Positions 49,501-60,625 of a stretch of DNA of 64,000 nucleotides are shown here, piece by piece. A model generated the notes under the pieces. The model was given only the letters and a program-made list of their open reading frames with translations, ran no database searches and was not told the DNA's origin. Positions within the stretch are counted from its first letter, which is position 1; the number at the start of each line of letters is the position of its first letter. Origin of the DNA: Micropterix aruncella (taxonomy: Eukaryota; Arthropoda; Insecta; Lepidoptera; Micropterigidae); contig OX155972.1 of the NCBI GenBank assembly GCA_944548615.1, forward strand, positions 7,835,719 to 7,899,718. The letters are read 5' to 3'. The position numbers and the translations under genes are program-made.

Positions 49501-50117
49501 AGACATGGAGACTATACATACTAGACATACCCGCAGTAGCTCCCTTTTATGCGTACCGCGAATACGACTGGCAAAAGTACAGAAAAGCTACTTGTACCTT
49601 AGTATTAAATTCTATAATCTACTCCCTACAAAATTTAAACAGCTGGAGGACATAAAATTTAAAAAAAAACATCAAGGAGATGCTGAAGGCCACCCTTTCT
49701 ATAATCTTACCGAATTTGAGGGCCATGATTTTTCAAATATTGTGCTCATTTAAATTACTTAAAAAAGTAGAGCCTTATTGTCTGATTATTTTATATGGTC
49801 TTATATCTATACTATTAGTTTAAAATGCATAACATAGATTTAATTTGATTATTTAACATTTTACTGACAATTTGAATATTACGATAAATAATTTTACTAC
49901 GTATCTTTTCGAATTACTAACTACTTCAAATATTAGGCTTCTATTTTGAGTATTTATATTTTGAGTTGGACGATCTAGTAGTTAATTCTTGACTACCTAT
50001 GTATGTTCAGTAAAGAGTAGCAACAAAACTTACTCCATAACCCAATTATTTTGACACATTCAAGAGTGGTCTTTAGCCGTCAATTGGACACGAAGAAAAT
50101 GTAATGTAATGTAATGT
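49501..50117 (+). mobile_element. LINE family J 3' end, copy 2
   Basis: The plus-strand frame 49505-49753 matches the end of copy 1 (19378-20226): VPRIRLAKVQKSYLYLSIKF and EFEGHDFSNIV. The tail is repeated AATGT at 50099-50115. Confidence 0.75.
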
Positions 50118-50411
50118 ACCTATATATTATTGTCTCTAGTCTTTTAAAATAATTATTTTCCGGGTGGAGTTTATTTTTTAAATAATGTTTTTGTTACATA
50201 CACATTCAGATGCAAGAGCACAAAAGAAAATGAGTTTACGATCCAGAAAAATCCGGTTATATGCTGGTTAATTTAGGTATACTCGGATGTCTGTCTAGTT
50301 ACAAAAATAGAGTACTCATTCACACGCTGCTCTACGTTTTATAATACCCATTGACATTGACATTTTTGAAATTTGCGTACGCACTTATAAATACGTAAAT
50401 CTAATCCTAAC

Positions 50412-50856
50412 CAGTGTTGGGTCAATCGATTGAATATTTCAATCGACTAATCAATCAGGATTGATTTAGTCGCGACTAACGTTAACCACGATTGAAGTAA
50501 TCGCGACTAAATCAATTAGTCGTTAATCGTCAATCATCAATCGCGACTAACTTGCTATTTAGATACCACCCGACAATTCATTCTCGTCGGTCGGTCGGTC
50601 GCGGCCGCGGTCTCGTTTGCGGTCGCGTTTGCGGTCGCGTTTGCGGTAGCGCTTGCAGTCGCGTCGTACCGATCTCACCGGCCGGCGAAAAAATGCAAAA
50701 CTGAAGTTGACCGCTTTTGAGAATATCAATCGCATACGTTTAATCGTCAATAGTGACTAAAGATTAAAACTAATCAATCGTTTGTTAGTCGTCAATAGCG
50801 ATTAATGTATGTATTCAATCGTCAAACGTTAGTCGAGTAAATTTTGCCCAACACTG
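50412..50856. mobile_element. hAT miniature element (445 bp)
   Basis: Ends CAGTGTTGGG and CCCAACACTG; flanking 8-mers ATCCTAAC and TTCCTAAC match at 7 of 8 positions, fitting a hAT target duplication. Interior: repeated ATTAGTCG-type motifs near both ends and a GC-rich core with GCGGTCGCGTTT repeated at 50618-50650. Non-coding. Confidence 0.85.
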
Positions 50857-51119
50857 TTCCTAACGAATATAATTAACTGACTTTTCGTTTCAACTATTTT
50901 ACCGAATATTATTTCTATCATTATACTTTTATGACAAGGACTATATATCATTTTACAAACTGAACACAATATTTACACAAGCCTTTTTAATACATAATAT
51001 TAACACATAATATACAAAACTAAGGCCAATTAAAGTTTCCAGAATAAAATTAGACCAACTGTTACAGCGCAAGATGAAAATGTGAAGAAAATACAGTTTT
51101 TATATAATTGGGTAAATTT

Positions 51120-51775
51120 CAAGGTCATATGTAACGTAAAATAACGTAATCACATATAACGTAATCACGTTTATGGGATTTTCGACCCCTCCCCCCCTTC
51201 CGCATGTCAACAGATGTAATCAGCGTCCTGACCCGCCTTCCCCCCAAGATTACGTAATCAACCGAATTTATGGATAATGTGAATAATCGTGAACCCAGCG
51301 TTTGTAAAGTTACTAAAATAAACAGTTACTGTTCAATTATTAGGTTTTATTATGTTCATTTACAGAAAATGGCTGTTCATTAACTGGTGTTTTAAGGTCT
51401 TTTACGATAAATTGTTGAATATTTCGAAAACTAAACAGGACATCTAAGAAAACGAAATACCTGCATAATGTTTAATTATTAACATTGACTTTACACCGAC
51501 ATCGTTTAGGTTGATTTTTCAAAGTTAAGGGATCCCTTAATAGGGGTTCATTCACTGGAGACACTACCCTGTCTATGCACATCGCGCGTGCGGGGGCTTC
51601 TTCGGCGAGGCACTGTGGTATTTCCGTGCAGTTTTAGACCAAAAAATTGCAATGCGGTGACCAAAGTTGATTACTTAATCAGGACGCCCCCCCCCCACGT
51701 ATTCAAGCGTAAACCTCAGGTCCAACCCCTCCCCCATCAGCGATTACGTAATATGTGGATGGCCCCATATTAATG
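51120..51775. repeat. Pair of C-rich repeat fragments in inverted arrangement
   Basis: 51120-51265 (ACGTAATCACGTTTATGGG, CCCCTCCCCCCCTTCC) and 51655-51770 (CCCAACCCCTCCCCC-type and GATTACGTAATATGTGG) share motifs in opposite order. They may be the ends of one decayed DNA transposon; not classified. Confidence 0.35.
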
Positions 51776-51846
51776 TTTGTTTGTAGCGATTCTGTATGCA
51801 TAACGATCTTCATGCCCAGGTCTTTTATTTGTAGGTACATTACTTA

Positions 51847-52807
51847 GGGCCGATTTTTTAATCGTCAGATAAACTGTCGGCATGTAAAATGTAAAATGTT
51901 GGCAGCACTAACTTCAGACAATACATGAAAAGCGAGACAGAATGATTGAACCACTCTATATGCTAGAGCGAGAAGCTCTTAAAATATTTATTTGACATTT
52001 GCTTTCAACATAACCGCGAATTGCGCGCTTCGTCTGTTTGTCGTGTGCGTCTTTCGTGAATTTTCGAGTTTGTCGTTTAAAAATGGAAAGTTTAATAATA
52101 AAACGAGATAGGTGTGTTAATTTCACGAGGGCAGAGCCTGTTAATTTCATGACGAGTAATTGCATCATAGGTGGTAGTACACATTGATTCCTATAACAAA
52201 CAAAAAATATTCTTTTGAAGTAGGCCCATTTTGTGGGAATTTTGCTTAATGCATAATAGAATATAATGGTACTATACCTATACATGAAGTATATACTTAG
52301 TAAGGGCATATGTATAACCATGAATTAACCTTTCTGTATTGCGTTTAGTTTGGTCTTCAATCAATGTCAGCAGATACTGGACAGTTTCTTTTTGTAGTCT
52401 GAATCTTCGCTTAGATTCCGCATCATCCCATTATACAAAATTATCAGGTCTGTTTGTCGCTACTCTTTGTTTTCTCAGAACCAGATTTAAGTAATTATAC
52501 ATTTCTGTTTCTTCTTCAATAGCGACGTCATCTAACACATCGAATAAATCCATTTCTCAACGCAAAAGATCACCATAAATTATCACAACCTAACCTCTCA
52601 CTGTCAAAATCAGTTTGGTGGATCAATTTATTGGACGAATAACTCGTTATCTGACCCTCGGAGCAGCGGATAACTTTATTCAGCTAATAGTATTTGTATT
52701 CCTTTGATAACTATTAACTGACTATTGAAAAATTCCTATCCGACTGTTTATCTGACGATTGAATAAGTCCTATCCGACTGTTTATCTGACGATTGAAAAA
52801 TCGGCCC
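51847..52807 (-). mobile_element. PIF/Harbinger transposon remnant (961 bp)
   Basis: TTA target duplications at 51844-51846 and 52808-52810; ends GGGCCGATTTTTTAATCGTC and GGGCCGATTTTTCAATCGTC. The minus strand holds a decayed HARBI1-like transposase: ATG at 52553-52551, then MDLFDVLDDVAIEEE, an internal stop, FRLQKETVQYLLTLIEDQT, and farther on PPMMQLLVMKLTGS. The DDE core is absent. Next to the right end lies a short tandem repeat containing CCGACTGTTTATCTGACGAT. Confidence 0.8.
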
Positions 52808-53317
52808 TTAATAAGATAAAAATAAAAATATAAAAAAATTGAATTTCTGAGAAATACATATATCTTTCTTAAATTTATACTTCTTAATAAAAGTATACCA
52901 TCTTCAAAAAGATGACATTGATCGTTTTTCCCTATAGTTCCTCAAGTCTTTAATAATGTGATTTCCATCTTTAGATAGTTTCACCGTGTAATATCATACC
53001 GTACACAGTCTTCATACGTATCCCACTTCAGCTGCAAACAGGTTGAAAGTAGCTTTATTCGCAATGCCGCTCATTAGCAGTCAAGCTAGCAACGTGCCAT
53101 TGTGTACAACTCTCGATTTCAACGAATCAGGATAGTGATTAGTGACACAATATCAAGAAAAAATCCTAATTTTCCACAGACAAAACCGCGTAGGCGAGGA
53201 AACATGAGGATTGCGTGGATTTCATTGGTGTGTATTACAAGGTTTCATCAAGGTTTGTGCTGTATCTCAATCGAAAGGTAACGAGTGCACACTACTTTCC
53301 CGGCCCACCAACCGATC

Positions 53318-53360
53318 TGCTCGTTTATGGAATCAGCTCCCTCACTCTATCAGGCATGCA
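53318..53360 (+). repeat. 43-bp orphan fragment of a LINE tail
   Basis: Identical to 22209-22251 (for example CTCGTTTATGGAATCAGCTC). The sequence on either side does not match, so only this snippet of the LINE is present. Confidence 0.7.
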
Positions 53361-53427
53361 TAATGTGATCATTAATTTTTTTCATCAAAGCGGGACGCCT
53401 GCAGAATTTTGTAGAAAAAAAAACGGA

Positions 53428-53856
53428 ATTATTGCAGTATAGGAACCTTTCTCAGAAATTGAAAAAATAAAGAAATACTACTAGATTTGATCATTGTAAT
53501 GCTAAATGTGAAAGAAAAATGCTTCGTACGTGTAAATTTTCAAGACCAATTAAATCTACATACAAAAAAAAATATATATAATTTTAAACTCAGTTTTAAA
53601 GGTTGTTTAAAAAAAAAACTAATCTAACCTACCGCCAAATAGGTGTTTATGTATTATTTAAAATAAAAAAAAACTTAACCTACCGAAATGTATGGGTTTG
53701 TCGCTTTTTTTAATGCCTATACCTCGCTTATTTATTATTATAGACCGAATTATAGACCGAATAAATATTATTGCAGATTCGGAATCAGCGTGGTGAATAT
53801 AGTCTGGTGACGTTAAAAAATCAACAATCTAGAAGAGGTTCCTATACTGCAATAAT
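53428..53856. mobile_element. Miniature element, family H
   Basis: About 429 bp with terminal inverted repeats ATTATTGCAGTATAGGAACC on both ends. One end also occurs at 56926-56945 and interior pieces occur in 30140-30480. No coding capacity; superfamily unclear. Confidence 0.65.
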
Positions 53857-53949
53857 ACCAAAAAAACTTCCAAAATGAAAACTACTCAAAAATTAAAACT
53901 ATTTAAAAATGAAAAACATGATAACAAAATTACTAATAATAAGTAGATA

Positions 53950-54352
53950 TCTACGCAGTTATTTTATATCGTGAAACAATGCCTAATATATTTTTACAAG
54001 ACTTTAGAGAAACATTCCCGAAGCCAGCAGCAAAGACGAAATAGAATGGCTGAAGGGACGAACTATGTAATTCCTCACGTACATACAACCTTTGCCCAAA
54101 GACAGTTGTATTTCATCACCCCAAAAAAAATTAATACTTTAGAAGAGTCAGTAAAAAATGTTCAAAATGTACACCAATTTAAGATAAAAGTAAAAAAATG
54201 GCTCCTTTACGAAGTAGGTCGTACAAAGACTAAAAAAGAATTACTTCTTACAATAATTTAAAATATGTGTGTATGTAGATGTATGTGTGTGTGTGTTATT
54301 ATAAATGTATGTATGTATGTTTGTATGTATATATGTGTATATATGTATGTAA
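53950..54352 (+). mobile_element. LINE 3' end with (GTAT)n tail
   Basis: The plus-strand frame 53971-54261 has AEGTNYVIPHVHTTFAQRQ and FKIKVKKWLLYE, closely similar in pattern to the fragments at 1628 and 34387. It is followed by a GT/GTAT microsatellite at 54270-54352. Confidence 0.65.
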
Positions 54353-54363
54353 CTAACCCTTTA

Positions 54364-55330
54364 TCATATGATGTCCTCCTCATCGTGATCCGACGACGGC
54401 GACCTCTTCGTTGACAGGACTTCTTCGAATATGCGCGCGGAAGTGACTCGTGAATCCCAGTTTGTTTTTGAAGGTCCGATTACAACGACTACAGTAGAGT
54501 TCAACGCAGTCGTTGTAAGTATATATGTAATTGGGCTTCGGACGAGTTTTGTGCTGTTGGCGGTTCGAGTCGAGGTTTTCAAGCCGGGCTTCCTCAAACT
54601 CTTTAATTTTTGTGGTCACCGTGGAGCGCCACTCGCTGCGTTTGTGAGCAGCCCTCTCCCAGCTCCCAGGTGGAATACCACTGGCGGTTAGGTGCCTTTT
54701 TAACACATCTTTATAGGTAGCGTAGGTGCTGTCCGCCGACTTTGCGTGCGCTTTTAGAGAGTTGGTCATAAAATACGGCTTTCGGGAGGCGGTCGTCTTT
54801 CATACGCACTATATGCCCACACCACCTCAGCTGAACTTTCATGAGCATAGCTTCCATGCCCTGCATTTTCGTCCGTCGTAACACTTCTGTGTTTGACACA
54901 CGGTCTTCCCATGTTATCCTCAGGATGTTTCGGAGGCACCTCATATGGAATACGTCTAATTTCTTAATCACTTTCCTGTAGAGGCACCACGTTTCGGAGG
55001 CATATAACAATATGGGTAGGACAATCGCTTTGTAGACGGCCAGCTTTGTTTTCAGTTTTAGATCATGCGATTTCCAGACACATTGGTTTAGTTTGCCGAA
55101 GGCGGAGGCAGCTCTGGCTATGCGTACTGGGATTTCAGTGTCCAGACGGTTATCATTCCTAATCTCACTGCCAAGGTAGCGAAAGTGGGATACTACCTCT
55201 AAGACACCGTTACCCAGGAAAATGTTAGGTTCTTCAGGTGGGCTTCCTCGCGGAGGCTGAGCCATTACCTGGGTCTTGGAAGTGCTGATTGTCAAACCGA
55301 ATTTATTGCAGGATTCGTAAAGATGGTTAA
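54364..55330 (-). mobile_element. LINE reverse-transcriptase C-terminal half with zinc finger
   Basis: The minus-strand frame 55295-54711 covers FRYLGSEIRNDNRLDTEI, AIVLPILLYASETW and LRWCGHIVRMKDDRLPKAVF. After a frameshift near 54740, the frame 54769-54380 continues with a helical region and a C2H2 finger (CSRCNRTFKNKLGFTSHFRAH). The polymerase palm is missing. Same LINE group as 27421-27768. Confidence 0.8.
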
Positions 55331-55829
55331 GGTTAAGGTTATCATATATATTTGTATTAATATCTGTACTATTTTATGCCATTATCTTAGTGTTAGTATT
55401 GAAAGTAGTCTATTAGTCAGTACTACTCAAACGTCAGTAATACTCATAAACAAAGGCTATATATTTCGTATGCCCAGATACAGGCTATTAGGCTAAATAT
55501 TAGGCTAACCACAGTTGCATTCGACTTTATACACACCCGGGGTTTGCAGTGGTATCACATCCTTTACATACCTCAAAAATCGAGCTCAAAATTTAGCTCG
55601 ATTTTTGAGGTCTTGAAGATCGTTTTTATATCGAATTTGTTTAGCATCTTACTTATTCGATCTGTCACGCTTTGACGTATGGTGAGAATGCTCTTGATCT
55701 GCTCGGTTTTTGAGTTTCTTCTGTGTTAGATCATGTGCGTGTCTCGTGATATTTTCCGTGTCCATTTCTCCAAAATACATCATTGACATGTTTCATCTCC
55801 TGCGAAAAATGCTCAGCCTACCATATTCT

Positions 55830-56425
55830 CGATTCACGAGCGAAGTTTGCACAGAACGTAGATGGTAGGGATGATGGTGAAAGCATGCATGCAAATATCT
55901 GTTCGTATGTATGGGCTTCCGATATATTGTATTTCCGACATCCAAAATGGTAGGGAGCCGTACTCTACTTTATAGGTGAATATGATTTTTGGGTGTATGG
56001 GTTTAGATAACCCAGAAAATGGAACGGGCTTCACGGGGATCATAACTGAATGAATATTCAAAACTTCGTGTCTGTGCTGTTGACCGTTGAGGAGTCCCCT
56101 TATCGGGAGCCAGCCCAGGGTGTAGAATCAGGTCATGCTTACCATAAAAAATGTATTGTCATCGGAATTGAGCTAATATGTAATGTTTCAACTTCATATG
56201 ATAATATTTGGTCCCTCATAGATCCCATCATCAGAAAAGGATTTTCTGTGAATATATCAGTATTTTTAGTGAGTAGTGGACCAATCTGTGAGTTTATCCT
56301 TTCAAATAAAAAAATAATTTTCCAAATCGTTTTATAAATAACAGAGTTCTGAGCTAATAAGCATTTAAAAAAAATAGATACAACTAAATTGATAACCTCC
56401 TCCTTTTTTGAAGTCGGTTAATAAA
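55830..56425. repeat. Interspersed repeat, family K, copy 1
   Basis: It shares TGTTGACCGTTGAGGAGTCC, GATGCTTAC-like and ATTGTCATCGGAATTGAGC-like landmarks with 61255-61660, and ends GATAACCTCCTCCTTTTTTG before a GAAGTCGGTTAA-type terminus. No coding frame conserved between copies. Confidence 0.55.
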
Positions 56426-56524
56426 CGTGCTTTTCAGCGCGAAATCAATGTTTTAAATAATTATAAATATGTACAATAGCTTTCTTTTTGTAACAGCTGT
56501 CGTTTTGATTTAATTATTTATATA

Positions 56525-57365
56525 GTATTACGAGTGGTATTACCCGGCGTTGCCCGTGTTATATCTTTTCTCAAATACCAATGTATACCAATTTTCTTGG
56601 CGATCGGTTGAGCAGTATAGAAGTTGGTGTGCTGCAGCGCCGTCTAGTTGAAAGTTGCAACAAAGCGGATATATATAAAAACCTTAACCATGAAAAAATA
56701 CATATATATGCCAACTTTCATGGTGATCGCTCAAACGGTTTCGGAGTCTATTAAACTCGGACAGACGGGCATACAGATATACCAACATCCATTTTTATAT
56801 TATATTATTTTGGCCTGTTTTTAAAATTTAAACTTTGAATGCCTATATCTCGTTTATTTATAGCGACCGACACAATTTTCTTCCAGATTTAGCATTAAAA
56901 TGAAAAAAATTGGAGAGAGGTTCCTATACTGCAGTTATTCCACTTTTATAACTATGTGATAATACTTACATGTATATATTTTAATTAAAGAGTTTTGAAC
57001 AATGAAGCACAAATAATTAAAAAGCAGGAATAATTTCACTGTATTACCTTCGCAATATTTTGAATTTAGAATAACGCTTGGTCGACTATGACGTTTGTAG
57101 GTTTAACATAGCAGCGCCATCTATGGATTACTCAATAGATAATGCCATCTGTTAAAATCGTTTGGAACTAACAGATAATTGCGAATGTCAAATAATAGAC
57201 ATTGCAATAAAATAATATCGCGACTATAAATTAAGACGTAAGCTATCCTATCTTTCAAGTTGGATCAAACTGCACATTGTGTGCAAATTTGATTCAAATC
57301 GGTTAAGTAGTTTAGGAGTCCATCGCGGACAAACAACGTGACACGTAATTTATATATATTAAGAT
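56525..57365. repeat. Degenerate repeats, partly Helitron-like
   Basis: TATTACCCGGCGTTGCCCGT near 56540 and TTTAGGAGTCCATCGCGGAC near 57311 resemble repeat ends seen elsewhere. Boundaries are not clear and I could not place a full element. Confidence 0.3.
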
Positions 57366-57419
57366 AAGATATAAACAATATTAGTCAGTATTGTTTTAAT
57401 TATTGTTCTTGTTTTTCAG

Positions 57420-57716
57420 ATGGCGCTATGCGTACTTCAGTTTCCAAGACCGATCAGCTGCGCAGACCTGGTGAGAGGATTCCTACAGACGAACGTGATT
57501 GGCTTCCCCGTGATCCACGAGGTGGCTGATTGGCCCTTCGATCCGGATACTGGTTTGAGGAGGAGGAAGTCGTTCGAGGAAATCAACGGAATCAAATCTG
57601 AGAAACTGATCGAGAGGCTCGGTTTAGGAGTGGATGGAAGAGATGAGGAGAGATTAGCGCAACAGAGAAAGAGAGATGAGGGCCATTTGGGAGGACTAAA
57701 TCAGTTTCTTCCGTAA
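57420..57716 (+). CDS. 3'-terminal exon of an unidentified host gene
   Basis: A strong pyrimidine-rich acceptor, TTCTTGTTTTTCAG, ends at 57419; the next 98 codons are open to TAA at 57714-57716. The protein includes FPRPISCADLVRGF, VIHEVADWPFDPDTG and KLIERLGLGVDGRDEER, with balanced composition unlike the transposon frames around it. The exon opens with ATG, so it might instead be the start of translation, but the acceptor argues for an internal Met. I do not recognise the family. Upstream exons were not found; they may lie beyond the repeats to the left. Confidence 0.6.
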   Translation: MALCVLQFPRPISCADLVRGFLQTNVIGFPVIHEVADWPFDPDTGLRRRKSFEEINGIKSEKLIERLGLGVDGRDEERLAQQRKRDEGHLGGLNQFLP

Positions 57717-57729
57717 TTACTGATATTAT

Positions 57730-58530
57730 TATATTGTAAATAACAAAAAAACAGTGTTTTATTTTTCTCAATTTATCTGGTGACTTAAAAAACCGAACAA
57801 GTCATTTTTTTTCTTATTTACTGCTAAATTTACTAAAAGTTACATTATTATGTAACTTTCAGGTACCTCATTTTAGTTTTCATTGTTTAATAATAATATT
57901 ATGAATTTAATATTTAATATGTAGATTACAATGTTTAACGTAACATACCTGACTATTTACATAAGTCGTTTTTTTCCAATTTTGTTTTAATACTTTTCAT
58001 TGGGTGATTATTTTTTGTATAGAGTGCCTAAGATGACTATTAATATTCTTATAATAATTATCTATTTTATATGTATACTCATGTACATGGATTCAGCTCT
58101 ATTTTCTTAATTTTTTTGTCAGCCGTGTAAAGGCGACGTTAGTCAACGTCATTGTCAAATTAATATTTCTACTTTGATAGTTTTATATATCTACATATAA
58201 TAATATATTACTAGCAACTGACGAATTCTAATATGCGATAATTAGCTTTAATTGATAATTAATGCTTTTATTGTATATTCTGAATGAATAAATTGAATAT
58301 TGAATACTAAATCTTAAAGTTAGTAACTAATTTTCTACTAAGTGGCGTCAAATGTTAGCTTTCAGTTTATAGCCGAATATTAAAGAAATTGTTGAAACTA
58401 AGCAATATCAACCGTCTCACTGACTTGCGTTTCATATTGGTTTAATGAAAAATTGTTAAAATACTGCAGGTCTTTTCTTTGTTGGATTTTAAATAATAAA
58501 AATTTATTTTAAAATATTATTTATTTATCG
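57730..58530. other. Downstream flank with no recognised feature
   Basis: AT-rich sequence after the exon at 57420-57716. A possible AATAAA is at about 58286. Nothing else is supported. Confidence 0.5.
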
Positions 58531-58628
58531 TAATTTAACCCGTCGGATGCCAACAGTTCCTATAGGCACATTGCGGTGTTTGACAGACACGCGCGTAACC
58601 GTTTTGGCCGGCCCCCATATATACCATA

Positions 58629-58883
58629 CTAGCTGACCCGTGCCCACTTCGTTGGGCGGTAAAACTTTTTACTTGTGATGAAATTATTAGTGTGGTTTGG
58701 TTAGTACTGAGTACTTACTTTGGAAATCCGACTACCACGAAAAAGTCTTTTCATTTTTCAGATTAATATATAGCCTATGACACTCACAAATAACGTAGCT
58801 TTTCAAAATCGGTTCAGTAGATCCAGAGATTACTTCCTACAACCTCACAAACTTTACCTCTTTATAATATTAGTTTAGATAGA
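58629..58883 (-). mobile_element. Non-autonomous Helitron, second subfamily (255 bp)
   Basis: On the minus strand it starts TCTATCTAAACTAATATTAT preceded by A, and ends with a hairpin (CCGCCCA...TGGGCACGG) and GTCAGCTAG before T. All canonical Helitron ends are present. Non-coding. Confidence 0.8.
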
Positions 58884-58904
58884 TTACACACGGCTAACAT
58901 GATT

Positions 58905-59035
58905 ATTAGGCTATCGAGATTGTATTTTAGGCAATAGCTTAAGGGATTGTATTTTAGGTAATAAGTCCGCCTTTTGTATGTTTTTGTTTAAATAAAGAAT
59001 TTCTATCTATCTATCTATCTATCTATCTATTATTT
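58905..59035 (+). mobile_element. LINE 3' tail with (TATC)n
   Basis: GGTAATAAGTCCGCCTTTTG is followed by TAAATAAAGAATT and a pure TATC run at 58998-59033, resembling the 3' ends of the LINEs at 14140 and 21958. Confidence 0.5.
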
Positions 59036-59284
59036 CCTAGGTAACAAGAGGACAGTCATGAAAAAACGATATTGTCAGTATTTATTCACAAAATCGACCA
59101 AAAAGTCGCAGCGCAGGTATTTGCGCGCAAAGGCTGGCTTTGAGCGGTTAAAGAATATAGAGCAACAGCTAATTCGTTTTTAAAACTAAACTTTTTTGGG
59201 GTATTAATGTGGGAGCTAATGTGCCCTTGCTGAGTTGGCCACGAAGACCCATTCTATTCAGAGTTGGTCACACTCACGGGTCAA

Positions 59285-59855
59285 CACCCATCCTGGGCAG
59301 GACTCTGGCCTTAGGGCTAGTTTCCCTTAGGAGTCAACCTTCTGGCGCTCCTGGACGGTCTGCGCACCGTGCGGCGTAAGCCAATCGACTGTGCACTCTG
59401 ACTAACAGTCGGAGGAGTCTGGAAACAGTACTGTCTCCTACAGAGCGAGGGTAGTTGTTGACCTTACGGCGACTGCTCTTGAAACGACCATCGGCTACCC
59501 TATCCTGGGTGAACAGCCGGGCAAAGGATGCCGTGGTCCGCGATAGATTCGGTTTACACCGTTTCACCGCTTCGTAAGGGAGAGGACCGCGGAAGCGACC
59601 TGGAACTCGTAACCAATCGAGAAACCGGAGTAATCTGGTCGCAATTTAAAGTAAGGGCGTGAGTGTAAGATCGCTGGGTAACATACCTGGTTATCTCGCG
59701 GATAAGGCGTTGGCCTTTTACGGGCATGTGGCGGAGTTTGACGGTGGACGGTTTTGTCCAAGTTTTCTGCGCTCACTACACGGGAGATAGAACGACCAAT
59801 CGTTAAAATTTCGTGAGGTGACGGATTTGCCCGTTGTAGTTGATAACTCTATTTG
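59285..59855 (+). repeat. Family F repeat, copy 6
   Basis: Landmarks GCACCGTGCGGCGTAAGCC, GGCAAAGGATGCCGTGGTCC, TAAGGCGTTGGCCTTTTACG and a 3' end near TTTGCCCGTTGTAGTTGATA. Most similar to copy 5. It ends a few bases before the TTAA of family E copy 4. Confidence 0.65.
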
Positions 59856-59864
59856 GGGTATTAA

Positions 59865-60170
59865 CCCGTTGAGTATGATACGACCAAATCTGGTTGTGAA
59901 ACAATTATCCGTTGAGTATGATACGATCAAATGTGGTCGCGCGTTTTTTTTCACTTCTTTGACGTTCTCATATTTATTCATAATTATCTAATTGTTTTAC
60001 AAAATGATATTTCAATATTCTATATTCGAAATTTCAATGCAATCATTGTGCAGTTGTTCTTTTTATGATTGGTGTATTAGTTTCGTAGTTATAGTACTTT
60101 AAGTCGATGTCGCCGAAAATCCTGCAAAAGAGACAGATGCATCCATGAAAATACCCATTTACTCCAAGGG
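59865..60170 (-). mobile_element. TTAA miniature element, family E, copy 4 (inverted)
   Basis: TTAA at 59861-59864 and 60171-60174. 306 bp, the reverse complement of the other family E copies. Confidence 0.85.
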
Positions 60171-60625
60171 TTAATATATAACCCGCTTTATGGGTAATAG
60201 TCTTAAAAAGGTTGAGAACCGCTGTTCTATCTGCACCTGGATTATCGCTATCCCACACAACATCAAATCAATGCAACAACCATGATTCAAACAGACCCTA
60301 AAGCACTGGCTCAGAAATAAATGTTATTACAGCGCGAATGACTTTTTAAACTATAATGTCAAATAAATATTGTAACATATCCTTATTCTAATTTTCACAC
60401 ATTTTAAACGTATGTATATTTCATTGTAGCTTTAAATTTGACGAACCGTAGATCGCCTTATAATTCCACGATGACACTTTACTTAATATATAGTAATGGA
60501 AATTTACTATAATAATTTCTAGATTAGAATTGTTCTGATTATAATTGTTATTTTTGTTAATATGTCTAAACCTTAATACTTTTTGGATTTGTTTTCCATT
60601 AACTTGAAAGGGAAAATATATTCAA

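Larger units (their letters stand above)
58539..59147. mobile_element. Possible TTAA element, family I, holding a Helitron and a LINE tail
   Basis: TTAA at 58535-58538 and 59148-59151. It starts CCCGTCGGATGCC; the right end read inward is CCGCTCAAAGCC. The first 90 bp resemble, in reverse, 4803-4880. A Helitron (58629-58883) and a LINE tail (58905-59035) lie inside. Confidence 0.45.

Noticed and set aside
50559..50750. Arg/Asp-rich repetitive minus-strand frame
   Set aside because: Produced by translating the GCGGTCGCGTTT repeat core of a hAT miniature element.
51956..52321. 121-codon minus-strand frame as a membrane protein
   Set aside because: It lies inside a Harbinger element bounded by TTA duplications; part of it reads as decayed transposase.
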